Shown here: one piece after another, positions 21,444-32,699 of the stretch
Layout: the number at the start of each line of letters is the position of its first letter
How positions within the stretch are numbered: position 1 is the stretch's first letter
Origin: Rhodoferax sp. AJA081-3
GTDB lineage: Bacteria; Pseudomonadota; Gammaproteobacteria; Burkholderiales; Burkholderiaceae_C
DNA: 64,000 nucleotides
Reading direction: 5' to 3'
NCBI RefSeq assembly: GCF_017798165.1
Contig: NZ_CP059068.1
Location: 2,542,001 to 2,606,000, forward strand
Notes under the pieces: model-generated
Databases searched by the model: none
What the model was told of the DNA's origin: nothing
Seen by the model: the letters and a program-made list of their open reading frames with translations, nothing else
Made by a program: the position numbers and the translations under genes

Positions 21444-23297
21444 CCGTGCACACAGGTGCGCAGTACAGCCTTGATCTGCGCAATATCGTCCGAAGCCACG
21501 CCTAGGCGCAAGGCCTGGAGATGCGGGTCGAGCACCGACCACTCCAGACCATGCTCGTGGGCCATCATGATGCGCGGATGAACAGTGGCCGTAGGGTTGT
21601 CGCCTATCAGCAACTCTTCATACAGTTTTTCACCCGGGCGCAATCCGGTGATGGCGATGCTGATATCGCCGTTGGGCGTGGTGTCGTCGCGTACGGTCAT
21701 GCCCGACAACTCCACCATGCGCCGTGCCAGGTCGATGATTTTGACGGGCTCCCCATGTCCAGCACAAACACCTCGCCACCGCGCGCCATTGCGCCCGCTT
21801 GCAAAACCAGTTGCGCGGCCTCGGGGATGGTCATGAAATAACGTGTCACCTCGGCATGTGTGACGGTCAAGGGCCCGCCTTCGGCCAACTGGCGCCTGAA
21901 CAACGGCACCACGCTGCCACTGGAGCCCAGCACGTTGCCGAACCGGACCATGCTGAAACAGGTGGCACTGTCGCTGCCAGTTGGTGATTGGGCGGCCAGG
22001 GCCTGCAGTACCAGCTCGGCCATGCGTTTGCTGGCACCCATGATATTGGTCGGCCGCACCGCTTTGTCAGTGGATACCAGCACAAAACTGGAGACCCGCT
22101 GTCCAGCGCGGCACGCGCCATGTTCAGCGTGCCAAACACATTGTTCTCTATGCCCACGGCCGGATTGGACTCCACAATAGGCACGTGTTTGTAGGCCGCA
22201 GCATGGTAGACGGTATGTGGGCCGTAGTTGCGGCACAGGTCCTGCAAACGCGCCAGATGCGCCACGCTGGCCAGCAGCGGCACCACGTCCACGGCCAAAC
22301 CAGCAGCAGCGACCGCCGCCGTCAGCTCCTGGTGGATGCTGTAAAGGTTGAACTCGCTATGGTCCAACAGCAATAGTTGGCGTGGACGCTGGCCCACTAT
22401 TTGCCGACACAACTCGCTGCCAATGCTGCCACCGGCCCCGGTGACCAGGACGACCTTGCCGCTCAGGTTGCGCGCCAGCAGGTCGGTATTGGGAGGCACG
22501 GGGTCACGACCCAGCAGGTCCTCGATGTCCAGCTCCTTGAAGTCCTGCACGGTCACACGCCCACTGGCCAGATCGGCCCAATCCGGCAAAGTGCGCACGT
22601 GTACGGGAACCGCGTGCAGGCTTTCGATGATGTCCTTGCGGCGCGACCGTGGTGCACTGGGCATGGCCAACAGCAAATCTGTGACGCCTTGCTCGCGTAC
22701 CAGGCTCGCGACGCTAGAAGCCGCAAATACCTGCACGCCATTGATGCTGCGCCCCACCTTGGCAGGGTCATCATCGACAAAACCTACCAGCACGGACTGG
22801 GCCGCAATCTCCATGGCAGACGCCGTCTGTGCACCCGCCGTGCCGGCACCGTAAATCAGGAATCGACTTTCCGAACGACCCGCCAAAGGACTCAGCCCTG
22901 CCAACCAAAAGCGGGCAAAGGCACGGCTGGCACCTACCAGCAGGAAAAACACCAGGGGCTGCAATATGCCCAGACTGCGTGGCACCCCGGCCACTGCATC
23001 CACAACAAAATACCAAACAGCACGCTGGCATAAATCCCTGTGGCCAACGCTGTGCCAGCAGTGCAGCTTGACCGGTGTAACGGAAAATCGCACGGTACAG
23101 GCCAAACCGGATAAAGACCGGTACAAACAGTAACGGCGTCAGACCATACACCCACCACTGTGCACCCACTGGCCAATGCAGGGTTTCCAGGCGCAGGAGA
23201 ACGCCAGCCAGGTCGCCAACAGGGCCAGAACGACATCCAGGCCCACCACGACCAGACGTTTAACGGACCGCGACCACCCAAGAACCAGACTCTGCAT
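21407..23297 (-). CDS. WbpM/CapD-type nucleotide-sugar 4,6-dehydratase, membrane-bound
   Basis: About 632 residues. Four N-terminal membrane helices are followed by a CoA-binding-like domain (I-Y-G-A-G-T-A-G) and a Rossmann domain with [11 protein letters not shown]. The active site has V-S-T-D-K-A and I-M-G-A-S-K. Met replaces the usual Tyr of Y-x3-K, as in the long WbpM/PglF enzymes that convert UDP-GlcNAc to its 4-keto-6-deoxy form. Frameshifts are near 23205, 23050-22985, 22110, 21990 and 21755. The start is ATG 23297 ([15 protein letters not shown]). It is the last gene of the polysaccharide operon on this strand and would supply a 6-deoxy N-acetyl sugar for the first transfer step. Confidence 0.87.
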
Positions 23298-23318
23298 TGA
23301 ACTCCGTTGCCTTGGGAA

Positions 23319-23670
23319 TCAGATGGCAAAGTCTTGTTTGGTTTTGCCTTCGGCCAGCAGCGCGGACAACCAACGGGGTGTCAGGCCCCGGCCGCTCCAG
23401 GTTTCACCATTGGGACCGCGGTATTTAGCGGCAACCACCACACCCGTTGTCTTGCTTTTGGCAACCGCAGCCTTGGGCTTGGTGGTCACGGCGGACTTGC
23501 CACGCCCCTTGCGGCCTGCGGGTGCTGCCTGCAGATCCTTGACGGTGATGCCAAAAGCCTTCATCTTTTCCCGAATATCCTGCACGGTTTTGTCAAACTC
23601 GCGGTCCTTGATTTCAGACGCCTGTTTTGCAGTTTTCGATCTGCATTTGAATATCCAACAAATTACCCAT
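23319..23670 (-). CDS. H-NS-family nucleoid protein
   Basis: About 118 residues. The N-terminal oligomerisation helix (MGNLLDIQMQIEKLQKQA) is rebuilt after two A5 runs near 23635 and 23630. A Lys/Ala linker follows, and then the DNA-binding motif Y-R-G-P-N-G-E-T-W-S-G-R-G-L-T-P-R-W-L. H-NS proteins silence A+T-rich and often foreign genes. It sits inside the polysaccharide operon, 22 bp after the sugar transferase and 21 bp before the dehydratase, so it may act on this locus (inference). Confidence 0.88.
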
Positions 23671-23692
23671 ATCAACGCTCCGGTTTGAAATA

Positions 23693-24248
23693 CTAGTGGC
23701 TTACATCACTGCGCATGATAACCCGCATGGCCGTTAAAAATATTATCCGTACGTCAAAGACCAGGGATTGGCGTTGCATGTATTCCTTATCCAGTGCCAC
23801 TTTATCGGGTATGGGTAACTCGTCCCGGCCATTGATCTGGGCCCAGCCGGTCAATCCTGGCACTAGGGTGTGAACGCCTTGCTGGGTTCGCAGCGCAATC
23901 AAATCATCCTGGTTATAGAGTGCCGGGCGTGGACCTACAAAACTCATATCCCCGGATAATGCTCCACAGCTGTGGCAATTCGTCCAAGCTGCTTTTCCGT
24001 AAAACTGCCAATCGGTGTCAGATGGCTTTGGGGGTCGCTCAGCAAATGCGTTGCCACGGCCGGCGTGCCTACCCGCATACTGCGGAATTTCGGCATTTTG
24101 AATAGGCGGTTGTGGCGCCCCACACGATCCGACCAATATAAAACGGGGCCTGGCGAGGTCAGCTTGACCATACAGGCAACCACCGCACACGGACTAGCAA
24201 AATAAGGGCCGCAATGGCCGAGAGTATCAAGTCAAACAGGCGTTTCAT
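23693..24248 (-). CDS. Polyprenyl-phosphate phosphoglycosyl transferase (PglC/WcaJ C-terminal type)
   Basis: About 186 residues, a minimal monotopic phosphoglycosyl transferase that moves a phospho-sugar to undecaprenyl phosphate and starts glycan assembly at the inner membrane. It has a re-entrant N-terminal helix (MKRLFDLILSAIAALILL), then T-S-P-G-P-V-L-Y-W-S-D-R-V-G, F-K-M-P-K-F-R-S-M-R, K-S-S-L-D-E-L-P-Q-L-W-S-I-L, M-S-F-V-G-P-R-P-A-L and G-L-T-G-W-A-Q-I-N-G-R-D. The catalytic Asp-Glu pair is in L-D-E-L. Frameshifts are near 24190 and 23995. It lies 24 bp after the epimerase. Confidence 0.9.
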
Positions 24249-24272
24249 ATCGGTTTCATACTGCCGTGAATA

Positions 24273-25232
24273 TCAGGACCGGTGGCGCTCCAGCCGGTAC
24301 CAATCGGCCGTGGCCTGCAAACCCTGCCGTAATGTAAATGGAGGAAACCAATCCAGCTCCTGCAAACTTTGGTACTGTCAACCCGCAGAGAACTCAATAG
24401 CCGTTCAAACTCGGCCGTGTAACCCGTCATGTTTCCAACGGCCTGCAATAAAAAGGGTGGCACCGGAAACAACCGCGACTGCACCCCAAAGCCCGCGCCA
24501 ACCCCGTAACAAGGCATGGGTGGAAACAGGCGTGCCGTCGCTCACCAGATAAGTGTGTCCATTGGCCGCGGGATGGAAAGCGCACACGATCAGAAAGTCC
24601 GCCAGATTGCCAACAAACAGGAGGTCGCGGAAATTGCGGGTCAACCCCAGCGGCAGAGGGATACCACGGTACACAGCGCCCAATAGCCGTAAAAATTCCC
24701 GCCCACGCCAGGGCCATAAATCAGGGGCGGCCGCACGGTGACAACCTCAATCCGTCCACTGGCACCGATCGCACGCAAAGCCTGCTCGGCCTCCCATTTG
24801 GAAACGGGTAGGGGTTGTGCGGGTCTGGTGTGTCCAGGTCGGTAAACTTGAGTTCACCCTCGGTACTGGGCCCGTTGACCCCAATGGAGCTCACATTCAC
24901 CAGGCGGCGCACACCGGCAGCCATGGCGGCTTCAGCCAACCGGGTTGTACCCAAGGTATTGACACGCCTGAACTCTGCCAACGGGTCCTTGGACTTGTCA
25001 TTCATGATGTGCACCCGTGCGGCCAGATGGATAACCACATCACATCCCGTCAGGGCTGCGGCCCAATCGGTCTCGCCATCGACATTGCCCACCGCCACGT
25101 TTTCAACGCCAGAAGGCAGGATACAAGGGAGCGCGTAATGCCCCGCACAGTCAAACCACGGCGCACCGCCTCGGCGCACAAAGCCCGCCCCACAAACCCG
25201 TTAGCACCAGTAACAGCAACGATTCCAGACAT
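24273..25232 (-). CDS. NAD-dependent epimerase / 4-ketoreductase (WbpK-like)
   Basis: A short-chain sugar-nucleotide reductase or epimerase of about 322 residues with V-T-G-A-N-G-F-V-G-R-A-L, H-L-A-A-R-V-H-I-M, V-N-V-S-S-I-G-V-N-G and a V-S-K-like active site region damaged by frameshifts. It ends W-F-P-P-F-T-L-R-Q-G-L-Q-A-T-A-D-W-Y. Frameshifts are near 25135, 24800, 24720, 24510 and 24360. Together with the WbpM-type dehydratase and the phosphoglycosyl transferase this is the standard set for making and loading a 2-acetamido-2,6-dideoxyhexose such as FucNAc or QuiNAc (inference). The start at 25232 has GGAGAT upstream. Confidence 0.82.
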
Positions 25233-25234
25233 TC

Positions 25235-26163
25235 TTATCTCCAGCCAATGATGGCCAACGCCATGCACGACAAGGCAAACCAAATTTTGTCACCAGGCTT
25301 GCGCCGGCAGTGGGGCGCTTGCATCAACAGGCGCAGCATGCGCCAGCGGCCACCGCGACGCCAGCTCTGCACAAAGTCTTGCTGGTCGACGCCGACCAAC
25401 TCCGCGATCAGCCGCGCCTGGTTCAAACCCCAGCCACTCAGAACTTGCCGGGCACGCCACAGGACCGCCGCAAGCCCGGAATTGACACCCACCTGGTTGT
25501 GCCCATGCTGGCGGTACATCAGACTGGCATAGTCATCAATAACCCAGTGATACCCGTTGGCGCGGGCAAACGCATAGGTAAACCAATCGTGCAACCCGAC
25601 GTCCATGGTTTTGTGCATGCTGCTGCAACACCATCTGAATTTGGGTTGCCAAGAGACGCGTCAACACAAAAGTACATCCGGGGCCAGCCGATTCAAACAG
25701 ATAATCCCAGCGCTGCTGAGGGTACGATTTCTTAATATAACGGGAGCGCCCGGATTCCCAAAAGGCGACAATATCGCTGGAATAACCATCCGCCCCCGCT
25801 CCACCAGACGATCCACTGCCCGTTTTAATTTGCCGGGCAGCCAAATATCATCTTGGTCGGCAAACGCTACATACTCGAACGGCGAAAAGTCCACCTCGCG
25901 CAGCAGACGGAAGAAATTGCGTGCTGCACCACCGAAGGTTTCTCCATAGGGCAGTAAAACAATACGTGCCTCCCGGGATTGCAAATTGCGAAACCAGTCT
26001 TCGGTTCCGTCCGTCGAGCGGTCCACGCTGACATACAGCGTAATGTCAACATCGGTTTGTTCGAGAATGGAATCTACCTGGGGCTGCAAATAATGCAGCC
26101 CATTAAAACAGCCAAACAAACGGCAACCGATGGCTTGGAAGTTTGACGCGCAGGCCTGTACAT
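25235..26163 (-). CDS. GT2 glycosyltransferase
   Basis: About 310 residues. The GT-A fold is shown by S-V-A-V-C-L-A-V-F-N-G, V-S-V-D-R-S-T-D-G-T and the metal motif D-Q-D-D-I-W. The second half has G-L-H-D-W-F-T-Y-A-F-A and D-D-Y-A-S-L-M-Y-R-Q-H-G-H-N, as in rhamnosyl-type transferases that add rhamnose or a related sugar. Frameshifts are near 26100, 25800 and 25610. The start is ATG 26163, whose A is shared with the stop of the upstream GT2 gene (TGATG). It is part of the polysaccharide operon, and its acceptor is unknown. Confidence 0.85.
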
Positions 26164-26977
26164 CACACGCGGCGCAGCAAACGAACGATCAATAATCGGC
26201 GCAGAAATTTCACCAGCGAATAGCCTTGCAGTAGGAACAATTGCGCCATGGACAGCTTGCCCGTACCATGGAAATAACGGTAGTTGGCCAGTTCGGCCAG
26301 TTCCATGCGCCACATATCCGCGCTCAGGCCGGATGCGCCGTAGACGGGTTTGTAAACAGCCGCCAACTCCACCTGTAGTCTAACGGTGGGCAAGGGTGTG
26401 CCCACGATTTCAAGCCAGAGCCTATGGTCCTCCATGTAACGAGCACCTTCAAAGAAGCGTGGTTTGACCTCACGCTTGAGCATCACCGAGGGGTGACAAA
26501 CTGGTGGCGCAGTAGCAACTGAGACCAGGTCACACACTGCACGTCACCCGGGGTCCATGTAATCGGCCAGTTACTTGCGCCCTGCGCGTCGGCGGGCAGC
26601 TGCCGACACAGGTGTCCGCTGAGGGCCACCTCGGGGTGTTGTTGCATATAGCGGTACTGGATCTCCAGCTTTTGCGGGTGCCAGGTGTCGTCCGCGTCCA
26701 GAAAGGCGATATAGGGCTGGGTCGCCAGGTTCCATCCCGCATTACGCGCAGAAGCCGCGCCTGCGTTGGCCGCCAGGGCGACGACCCGGATCAACGGCCC
26801 GTGCTGCGCCTGCAAGGTATGGAGCTGCTGCAGGGTTGCGTCACCACTGGCGTCGTCGACCAGAATCATTTCGGCAGGGCGAAGTGTCTGTGCCGCTACG
26901 GACGACACCGCCCGCGCAATGGTCGCCGCACAGCGGTAGCAGGGCACCACAACAGAAACCGGCGCGGTCGTGCTCAT
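26163..26977 (-). CDS. GT2 glycosyltransferase
   Basis: About 272 residues. The N-terminal GT-A core has V-S-V-V-V-P-C-Y-R, L-V-D-D-A-S-G-D, S-A-R-N-A-G-W and the metal motif F-L-D-A-D-D-T-W. The C-terminal half has M-E-D-H-R-L-W-L and a basic helix (S-L-V-K-F-L-R-R-L-L-I-V-R-L-L-R-R) that may bind the membrane. One frameshift lies near 26495. It overlaps the upstream GT2 by ATGA and the downstream one by one base, so the three are coupled. Confidence 0.87.
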
Positions 26978-27804
26978 GCGGAACGATAGCCCCGAATCAC
27001 GGCACGTAGCCGGTCTGGCCGCCCAATCAGGATGCGCTTGACCACCATGCGCACCAGCATCAACCCAACGGAGATGAAAGGGATGGGTGAATGGCGCCTG
27101 AGAAACCGGACACACGAGCGGGTGGCGTATTCGTCTAGCAAGGGGTTGCCCAAGCCCAAACTGGCAGACTGCTTGTGCCAGACCCGCGAATCCGCGGCCA
27201 CGGCCAGCGTCCACCCGCCTTGCGCAGCCTGAAGCCCAGGTCGGTGTCCTCCCAGTACATGAAAAACTGGCATCGTCAAACAACCCCACCCGCTCCAGTG
27301 CCGCCCGGCGCAGCAGCATAGAGGCGCCGGACACAAAGTCCAGGGTGGCATCCGGTGAGAGGCAATGCACCGACCTCCCCAACCAGAGACCTACATGGCC
27401 ACCACCCCACAACTGAACCTGCGTCTTTGCATCGGCATCAAACAGCACCGAACCGACCGCGGCCAGCGGGGATTTTGCTCAGCAACCCGGACCAACGCCG
27501 ATAACGCGCCAGGGTCCACCGTTGCATCGCTATTGATCAGCCAGATATATTCAGCGCCGCCGGCCAGTGCGTGTCGCATTCCTACATTGCACCCACCACC
27601 GAACCCCAGGTTAGTACCGGTTTGTAGCAGCTCCAGCTTGGGGAGCACATGCCGGAACTGCTCTTCCGAGCCGTCCGTCGACCCGTTGTCGACCAACACA
27701 ATATGAAAGTTTGCATAGTCCAGCGACTGCAGGCTCGCAACACATGCCAGGGTGTCTACCCAGCCGTTCCAGTTCAGCACCACAATAGCCACACGTGGCA
27801 TCAT
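26974..27804 (-). CDS. GT2 glycosyltransferase, rhamnosyltransferase-like
   Basis: About 278 residues with V-V-L-N-W-N-G-W, L-V-D-N-G-S-T-D-G-S, G-F-G-G-G-C-N-V-G, L-I-N-S-D-A-T-V and G-A-S-M-L-L-R-R, the pattern of dTDP-rhamnosyl and galactofuranosyl transferases. Frameshifts lie near 27465, 27270 and 27235. The start is ATG 27804, overlapping the acyltransferase stop (ATGA); a second ATG at 27801 is possible. Confidence 0.85.
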
Positions 27805-28834
27805 GTTGTTCCCGGAATGCAGGTTTGAACCGTAACGCCTGCTTCTCCACACCATGCCATGACAGGTAAGCCAGTGCCCCGGTCACCGCGGCCGAAAAAA
27901 CAGGTAGGTGTTCACGCCCCAATCCATGCCTTGTCCGAAATGCACGCCGATTTGCTGTACCGGGAACGCAAAGATGTAGACCCCATAGGACAAATCTCCC
28001 AAGGGTTCAGTGAGCCGGGCACCCGCTGCGGTTGTCCGTGCCACATGCACCAGCAGGCCCGCGCATATCAACATCACCGCGCGCTCCATGGACCGGGGCC
28101 AAGCAGGGCATATACCAATAGGGTTGCAGCGCCCAGGAGCCATACCAAGCGGCCTTTGGGCGCGGATACACCATGGCCGTAGAGAACCCCGAACCAAAAC
28201 AGGGCCACCATTTCCAGATGGGGAATGAAGTGCGGCCCCGTCCACTTCGAGCCATAACTGGCCAGCACCACAACGGCCAATACACATACGGACAAGACGG
28301 TGCTTGTGGAAAGACGCGTGGCAACCCACCCCATGGCCACCACCCCAGTGAGGGCCACGGTCACATAACACAGGAACTCTACAGGCAGGGTCCATAGTGA
28401 GCCGTTCACAACAAAGGGAATCGCATTTTCAGGAAACAAGCCCGGCAGGGTTTTGGAGGACACCAGCAGAGCCGTCCCCAGGTAACGCCAGGTTTCGACC
28501 GATAAAAATAGGTCGACGCAGGAAGCAAAGAGCAGCGGCCCCAGCAAAACACCGACACCAGGCACAGCACCCACAACGCAGGAAAAATACGCAGCGACCT
28601 GCGTTGGAAAAAGCGCTTGGGATTCGGATCACGGGCCCAACTGCCCCACACCAGACTCCCGCTCAAAAGAAAAATATGGCCACGCCTGCATCACCAAACG
28701 AGTTCCAGGGCGTGAATAGGGGCTCAGGCAGTCCCAGCAGCGCATACTGGTGGCTGTAGAGCACCATAGCTGCTGCGACCAGACGCAAGGCGTCCAGAGA
28801 ATTTTGTGAGGGGCTGCGGGCGCTCGGGCATCAT
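27801..28834 (-). CDS. OafA/YrhL-type membrane acyltransferase (Acyltransferase 3)
   Basis: A membrane protein of about 346 residues with roughly ten helices. The N-terminal part, rebuilt over two frameshifts, reads N-S-L-D-A-L-R-L-V-A-A-A-M-V-L-Y-S-H, with the family His, and then A-I-F-F-F-L-S-G-S-L-V-W. Other marks are W-T-L-P-V-E-F and L-S-Y-G-V-Y-I-F-A-F-P. It probably O-acetylates a sugar of the glycan at the inner membrane. Frameshifts are near 28800, 28670, 28580, 28080, 27895 and 27825. It overlaps the methyltransferase gene by ATGA. Confidence 0.82.
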
Positions 28835-29840
28835 GCCAACGACCTTGTGCACACAAGTTGTGTCACATCCTGTTCCGCCATGGAAGGCTTTGGCAGGCGA
28901 TGCAGCAATGCTTTGGCGGCCTGCAGGTCAGACGCGAGCAGGCTGACACCCCGGCGCCGCATACGCTCGGACTCCATAGCGGTCTCCAGCGGATAGGACG
29001 GTACTTGTTCACATTCAAAACCCTGGGCGCGCAGGTGTGCCATCAGCCAGGCACCGTCCGGGATGGCTAGGTGCCGGGGGCCTCCAGGCCACGCCAGTTC
29101 TCACCGTACTGGTTGCGCAAAAGCTGGCGGCGTTGGGGACGCTGAGCAGCAAAACACCCTGCGGCTTCAACGATGCCAGCAACAACTCCAGCATATGCAG
29201 GGGTTGGTGCACATGCTCCAGCACATGTGAGCACACCACGCAATCTACCTGCCCTTGTAGTGGGCCAACAACTCGTAGCCCCCTGCTCCACCCGAAGACC
29301 CTGAGCCTGCGCGGCTTGAACTGCGGACGCATCCAGTTCTATGCCTTGCGCCTGCCAGCCCAATTGACTCGCCAGCTTGAGCTTGTCGCCATTGCCGCAT
29401 CCGACATCGATCAACAGACCCTGGTAATTGCACCCACTGGCACAGGCCAAAGGGTTCGGCGATCCAGGATTCAACACAGTGGTTGTCCAGGCCGCCCAGC
29501 GCGGAAGGCCGAGACGCGGTGTGATCGAGGTTTTCAGGCGGTAGGACCAGTACTCGTTGCGCAGGCGTTGTTTGAATTGGTGCAAGCGACCGCCGGACTG
29601 GTCGCCACCATGGGTGTAGTAATGGGCGTATGCGTTGCCTATTGAGGCAGGCGTGGGGCGCGGGCTCAGGTACAGCGCCCTGCACCCATTGCAGTTCCAG
29701 TAGTGCCAGCGCCCCGGCGCACTGCGGAATGCCCAGTCCTGCACTTCGGAATAGGCCAGGCTGCGCTTTGAACAGCCACAACACGGACACTCGGATACCG
29801 CCTCCAGGTCCTCCACTGGCCAAGCCGCATCAAACGCCAT
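28831..29840 (-). CDS. Class I SAM methyltransferase with N-terminal zinc-like domain
   Basis: About 337 residues. The first 60 contain C-P-C-C-G-C and, further on, W-N-C-N-G-C, a likely zinc ribbon seen in sugar and O-antigen methyltransferases. The SAM domain shows L-L-I-D-V-G-C-G-N-G-D, G-I-E-L-D and C-S-H-V-L-E-H-V-H-Q-P. Frameshifts are near 29445, 29270 and 29115. The start at 29840 (MAFDAAWPVEDLE) overlaps the flippase gene by 11 bp, and the end overlaps the acyltransferase by ATGA. It likely methylates a glycan sugar. Confidence 0.82.
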
Positions 29841-31131
29841 ACAACCTCCGCACAGCCAGGTGCAACAACAACCAGTCCAGCGCCACGCGGGCCAGCCATG
29901 CCAGTGCAGCACCGATGAGTCCGAACTGTACTGACAACAGCCATACTGCGAGCCCATAGGCCAGCAACTCTGCCAGATGAAAAAGGGCCGTCAGGCGTGG
30001 GTTACCCTTGGCGTGTAGCAGGGTATAGGGCACAGACGCCAAGGCGTTGACCCAGACCCCTACACACAACACCAACACTACCGGCAAGGCGGAGCGTGCA
30101 AAATCCACCGATATCCATACAGACAGAGCCGGATAAGCCACCACGCCAGCGGCCGTACATATCCCCAACATGACGACACCTACGCGCCAATAGGTTTGCC
30201 GATAGGCTTGGGCGGCCTGGACAGACGCCATTGCGGCCAACCGCGGCAAGAGCGCACCGGTCAAAGCCATCGGGATCAGCAGGAGGCGCAGCAACATATC
30301 TTGCGGAATCGCGTAAAAGGCAACTGGTCGGAACCTACTGCAGCACTGACAAAGAACCGGTCCCCGTACACCATTAACGGACCAACGATACCCGTCACGG
30401 TGACCCACACACCAAAGCTCCACAAAGACTGCAGGTGGCGGCGGGCAAAACCCAGTCCACCGGCACACAAGCTGCCCCGCAACTGCACCACCATGGCCAG
30501 CACAACCAGGCAACGACCCAGAACCAGGTACTGGGCGACCCGCTCCAGTTGCGGGCCATGGTAAAAATCGACCAGGCCGGCAGTGCAAACATCCAGACTC
30601 CCAGCACAATACGTGTCAGATTGGAGGCGGCAAACCGGTCCAGGCCCTCCAAGGCACCGCGCAAACCACTGGCCAGGGTGGTGGGCAACACGCCGACAGC
30701 AGCCACCAGAAAGGCTAGTCGTGCATCGTCCTGCAAGTCAGGGCTGATTTTGAGCCAATCGTGGGCCAGCAGGGGCGCCAAGAGGCCGACCAGCGCTACC
30801 CCCAGCAGACCGGCCGCGGCGGTCAACAACATGCCGGCCCGCAGTGTTGGACCGGTCTCCGATATGCGCCCGCTGGCTTCCAACTGGCTGAGTCGCACGG
30901 TCAACGCACGCCCCACACCCAGATCGAACACGCTGAAGTAGCCAATGAGCCCCAGACGAGGGTCAACACCCCGAACGCCTCACTACCCAAACGGTCCAGG
31001 GTATAAGGGATCAAAGCTAGGCCCGCGGCCATGGGGATGGCCGTGCCTGCCAGATTCCACAGGGTATTGCGCTTGAGCGACATGGACTGTTGGTGCGCAG
31101 CTGGCTCAGCGGAAATCGGTGTCACCGACAT
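29830..31131 (-). CDS. Wzx-like polysaccharide flippase
   Basis: A MATE/PST-type exporter of about 430 residues with around twelve membrane helices. It starts with S-L-K-R-N-T-L-W-N-L-A-G-T-A-I-P, then R-L-G-S-E-A-F-G-V-L-T-L-V-W, and F-D-L-G-V-G-R-A-L-T. It would flip undecaprenyl-linked oligosaccharide across the inner membrane. Frameshifts lie near 30960, 30540 and 30320. The ATG at 31131 is used. The ATG at 31083, right before the first conserved helix, and an ATG at 31155 that overlaps the upstream stop are alternatives. No Wzy-like polymerase is evident in the window. Confidence 0.83.
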
Positions 31132-31148
31132 CAACCACCACTTGTCTA

Positions 31149-32569
31149 TTAGCATGCCAACACGGGGTCGTCCGTCCAGCAACTGGTGGGAATAAACACA
31201 TTCAGCGCCTCATCCTTGCCACCACAGGCAACGAAGTGGTGCGCATGGTTGGTGGTGATCCAGCAATACATGTAGGGCAGAGTCCAGCGCGCAGTCATGC
31301 GGCGCGCCTGGTCAACACCGGCGCAAGATTGGCCAACGGCGCGATCACATCCAGTAACTCGCAAGCGTTTTCCAGGCGACGCATTACAACTACACCCAGG
31401 GCCTTTCCCGTCCAGCGCGAGGTAACCACCATGATTTCATACTGGTTGTGCGGATGGTCAAAGTACCGGTATTCGAGAAACTTCCAATCGCGTACACCGA
31501 TGACACTGTCCCGGAGGTCCATCGCCATGGCGCCCCACAGCGCATCGACCAGCACCTGGTCGCTGGCGTTTCCGCGCTTCAAGCTTCTGATCCTGGTGCC
31601 CCAACGCGGACCTCCGGCGACGGGGTCCCAACGTATCTCGGCCATCTGCCCCGCCTTGGTGTACAGGCCCATTCTCTCGGCTACCAGCATCGCCCGCTCA
31701 GTCGGAAAACCGAAGGCCACCGGTCCGTACAGTTCTGCCGTGGTCGCTGCCGTCAACAGGAATGGCCCTTGCCGGGTCATGACCCCGCGCTCCTGGGGGT
31801 GCACCATGACATCACTGCCGCCGTAGGCCCACTCCGGCTTTCCACACAACAGGATTTCACGGTACATGCCGCCATAGTGGGCAACCAGCACCCCGTCACG
31901 GCTGGCCAGTACCGCGTTGCCGCGCCCGTTGGCATACTTCCATGCCCATAACTCCGTGGTCAAGGGTGTCCGAACACCTCCTGGAAAGAGCAGCAATTTC
32001 CGCATAGTCGCCAGGGCGCAGGTGGCGCAATTGCCAACGCGGTGTTGTGGTTTTGCGAAAAGCCAGTCTGAATGCCTTTCGAACACCAACGACGGCGTTG
32101 GTCGCTGTTCCCAGCGTCATCAGCGTAAAACCACAACGGCCAGCGATCGCAACTACATACTCTAACCAGCGGCTTACGCGTGGCGCTTCCTGCGGCTCAT
32201 GCCCCTCCAGCACAACAAACCATCCTGTACAACCTGGGTGCGCAATTGGTCAAACAAAGCCAGCGGATGGATTTGAGGAGATACGCCCTGCACCCAGGCG
32301 GCATCAAATCCAGCGGGCGTTGCGGGCTGCAGGGCCACATCCACCCTATAGACCCCTTGCCGTGTTGGAGAAGGCGCCTGAGCCCATGCGGGGATCCGAA
32401 AACGGGCTTCAACAATCTCGTACGCTTGCGCCTTGAGCGCACAGACGTCGGCCTTGGGATGCGACCCCAGCAGCAGCAAGCGTGCAGGAGGTGACGGAAA
32501 GTCGCCGACCAACGCGCTGTTGAGTGCCAAACCACTGCTTGCCGTGCCCGTGGGCTCACTCATAGACAT
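31149..32569 (-). CDS. GNAT acetyltransferase with degenerate methyltransferase-like N-terminus
   Basis: About 474 residues. The first 150 look like a worn methyltransferase fold (R-L-L-L-L-G-S-H-P, F-D-A-A-W-V-Q-G-V-S and D-G-L-F-V-V-L-E-G) without a clear G-x-G-x-G. The rest is a GNAT protein of the type found in exopolysaccharide loci: L-R-P-G-D-Y-A-E-I-A-A-L, W-A-W-K-Y-A-N-G-R-G-N-A, L-V-A-H-Y-G-G-M, G-S-D-V-M-V-H. Frameshifts are near 32205, 32000 and 31310. It could add an acyl group to an amino sugar. The start is ATG 32569, divergent from the methyltransferase at 32700. Confidence 0.7.
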
Positions 32570-32699
32570 TACCGTACCACCGAGAAAAGATGCAAGTTTA
32601 ATGGAAGGCCTAGCTGTAGCCTGTGGTCCGCACTGCTACATTAATCCTGCAGTCGACACAGAGTCGGCTGCCAGAACCTGACACACAGGACGGAACCTT

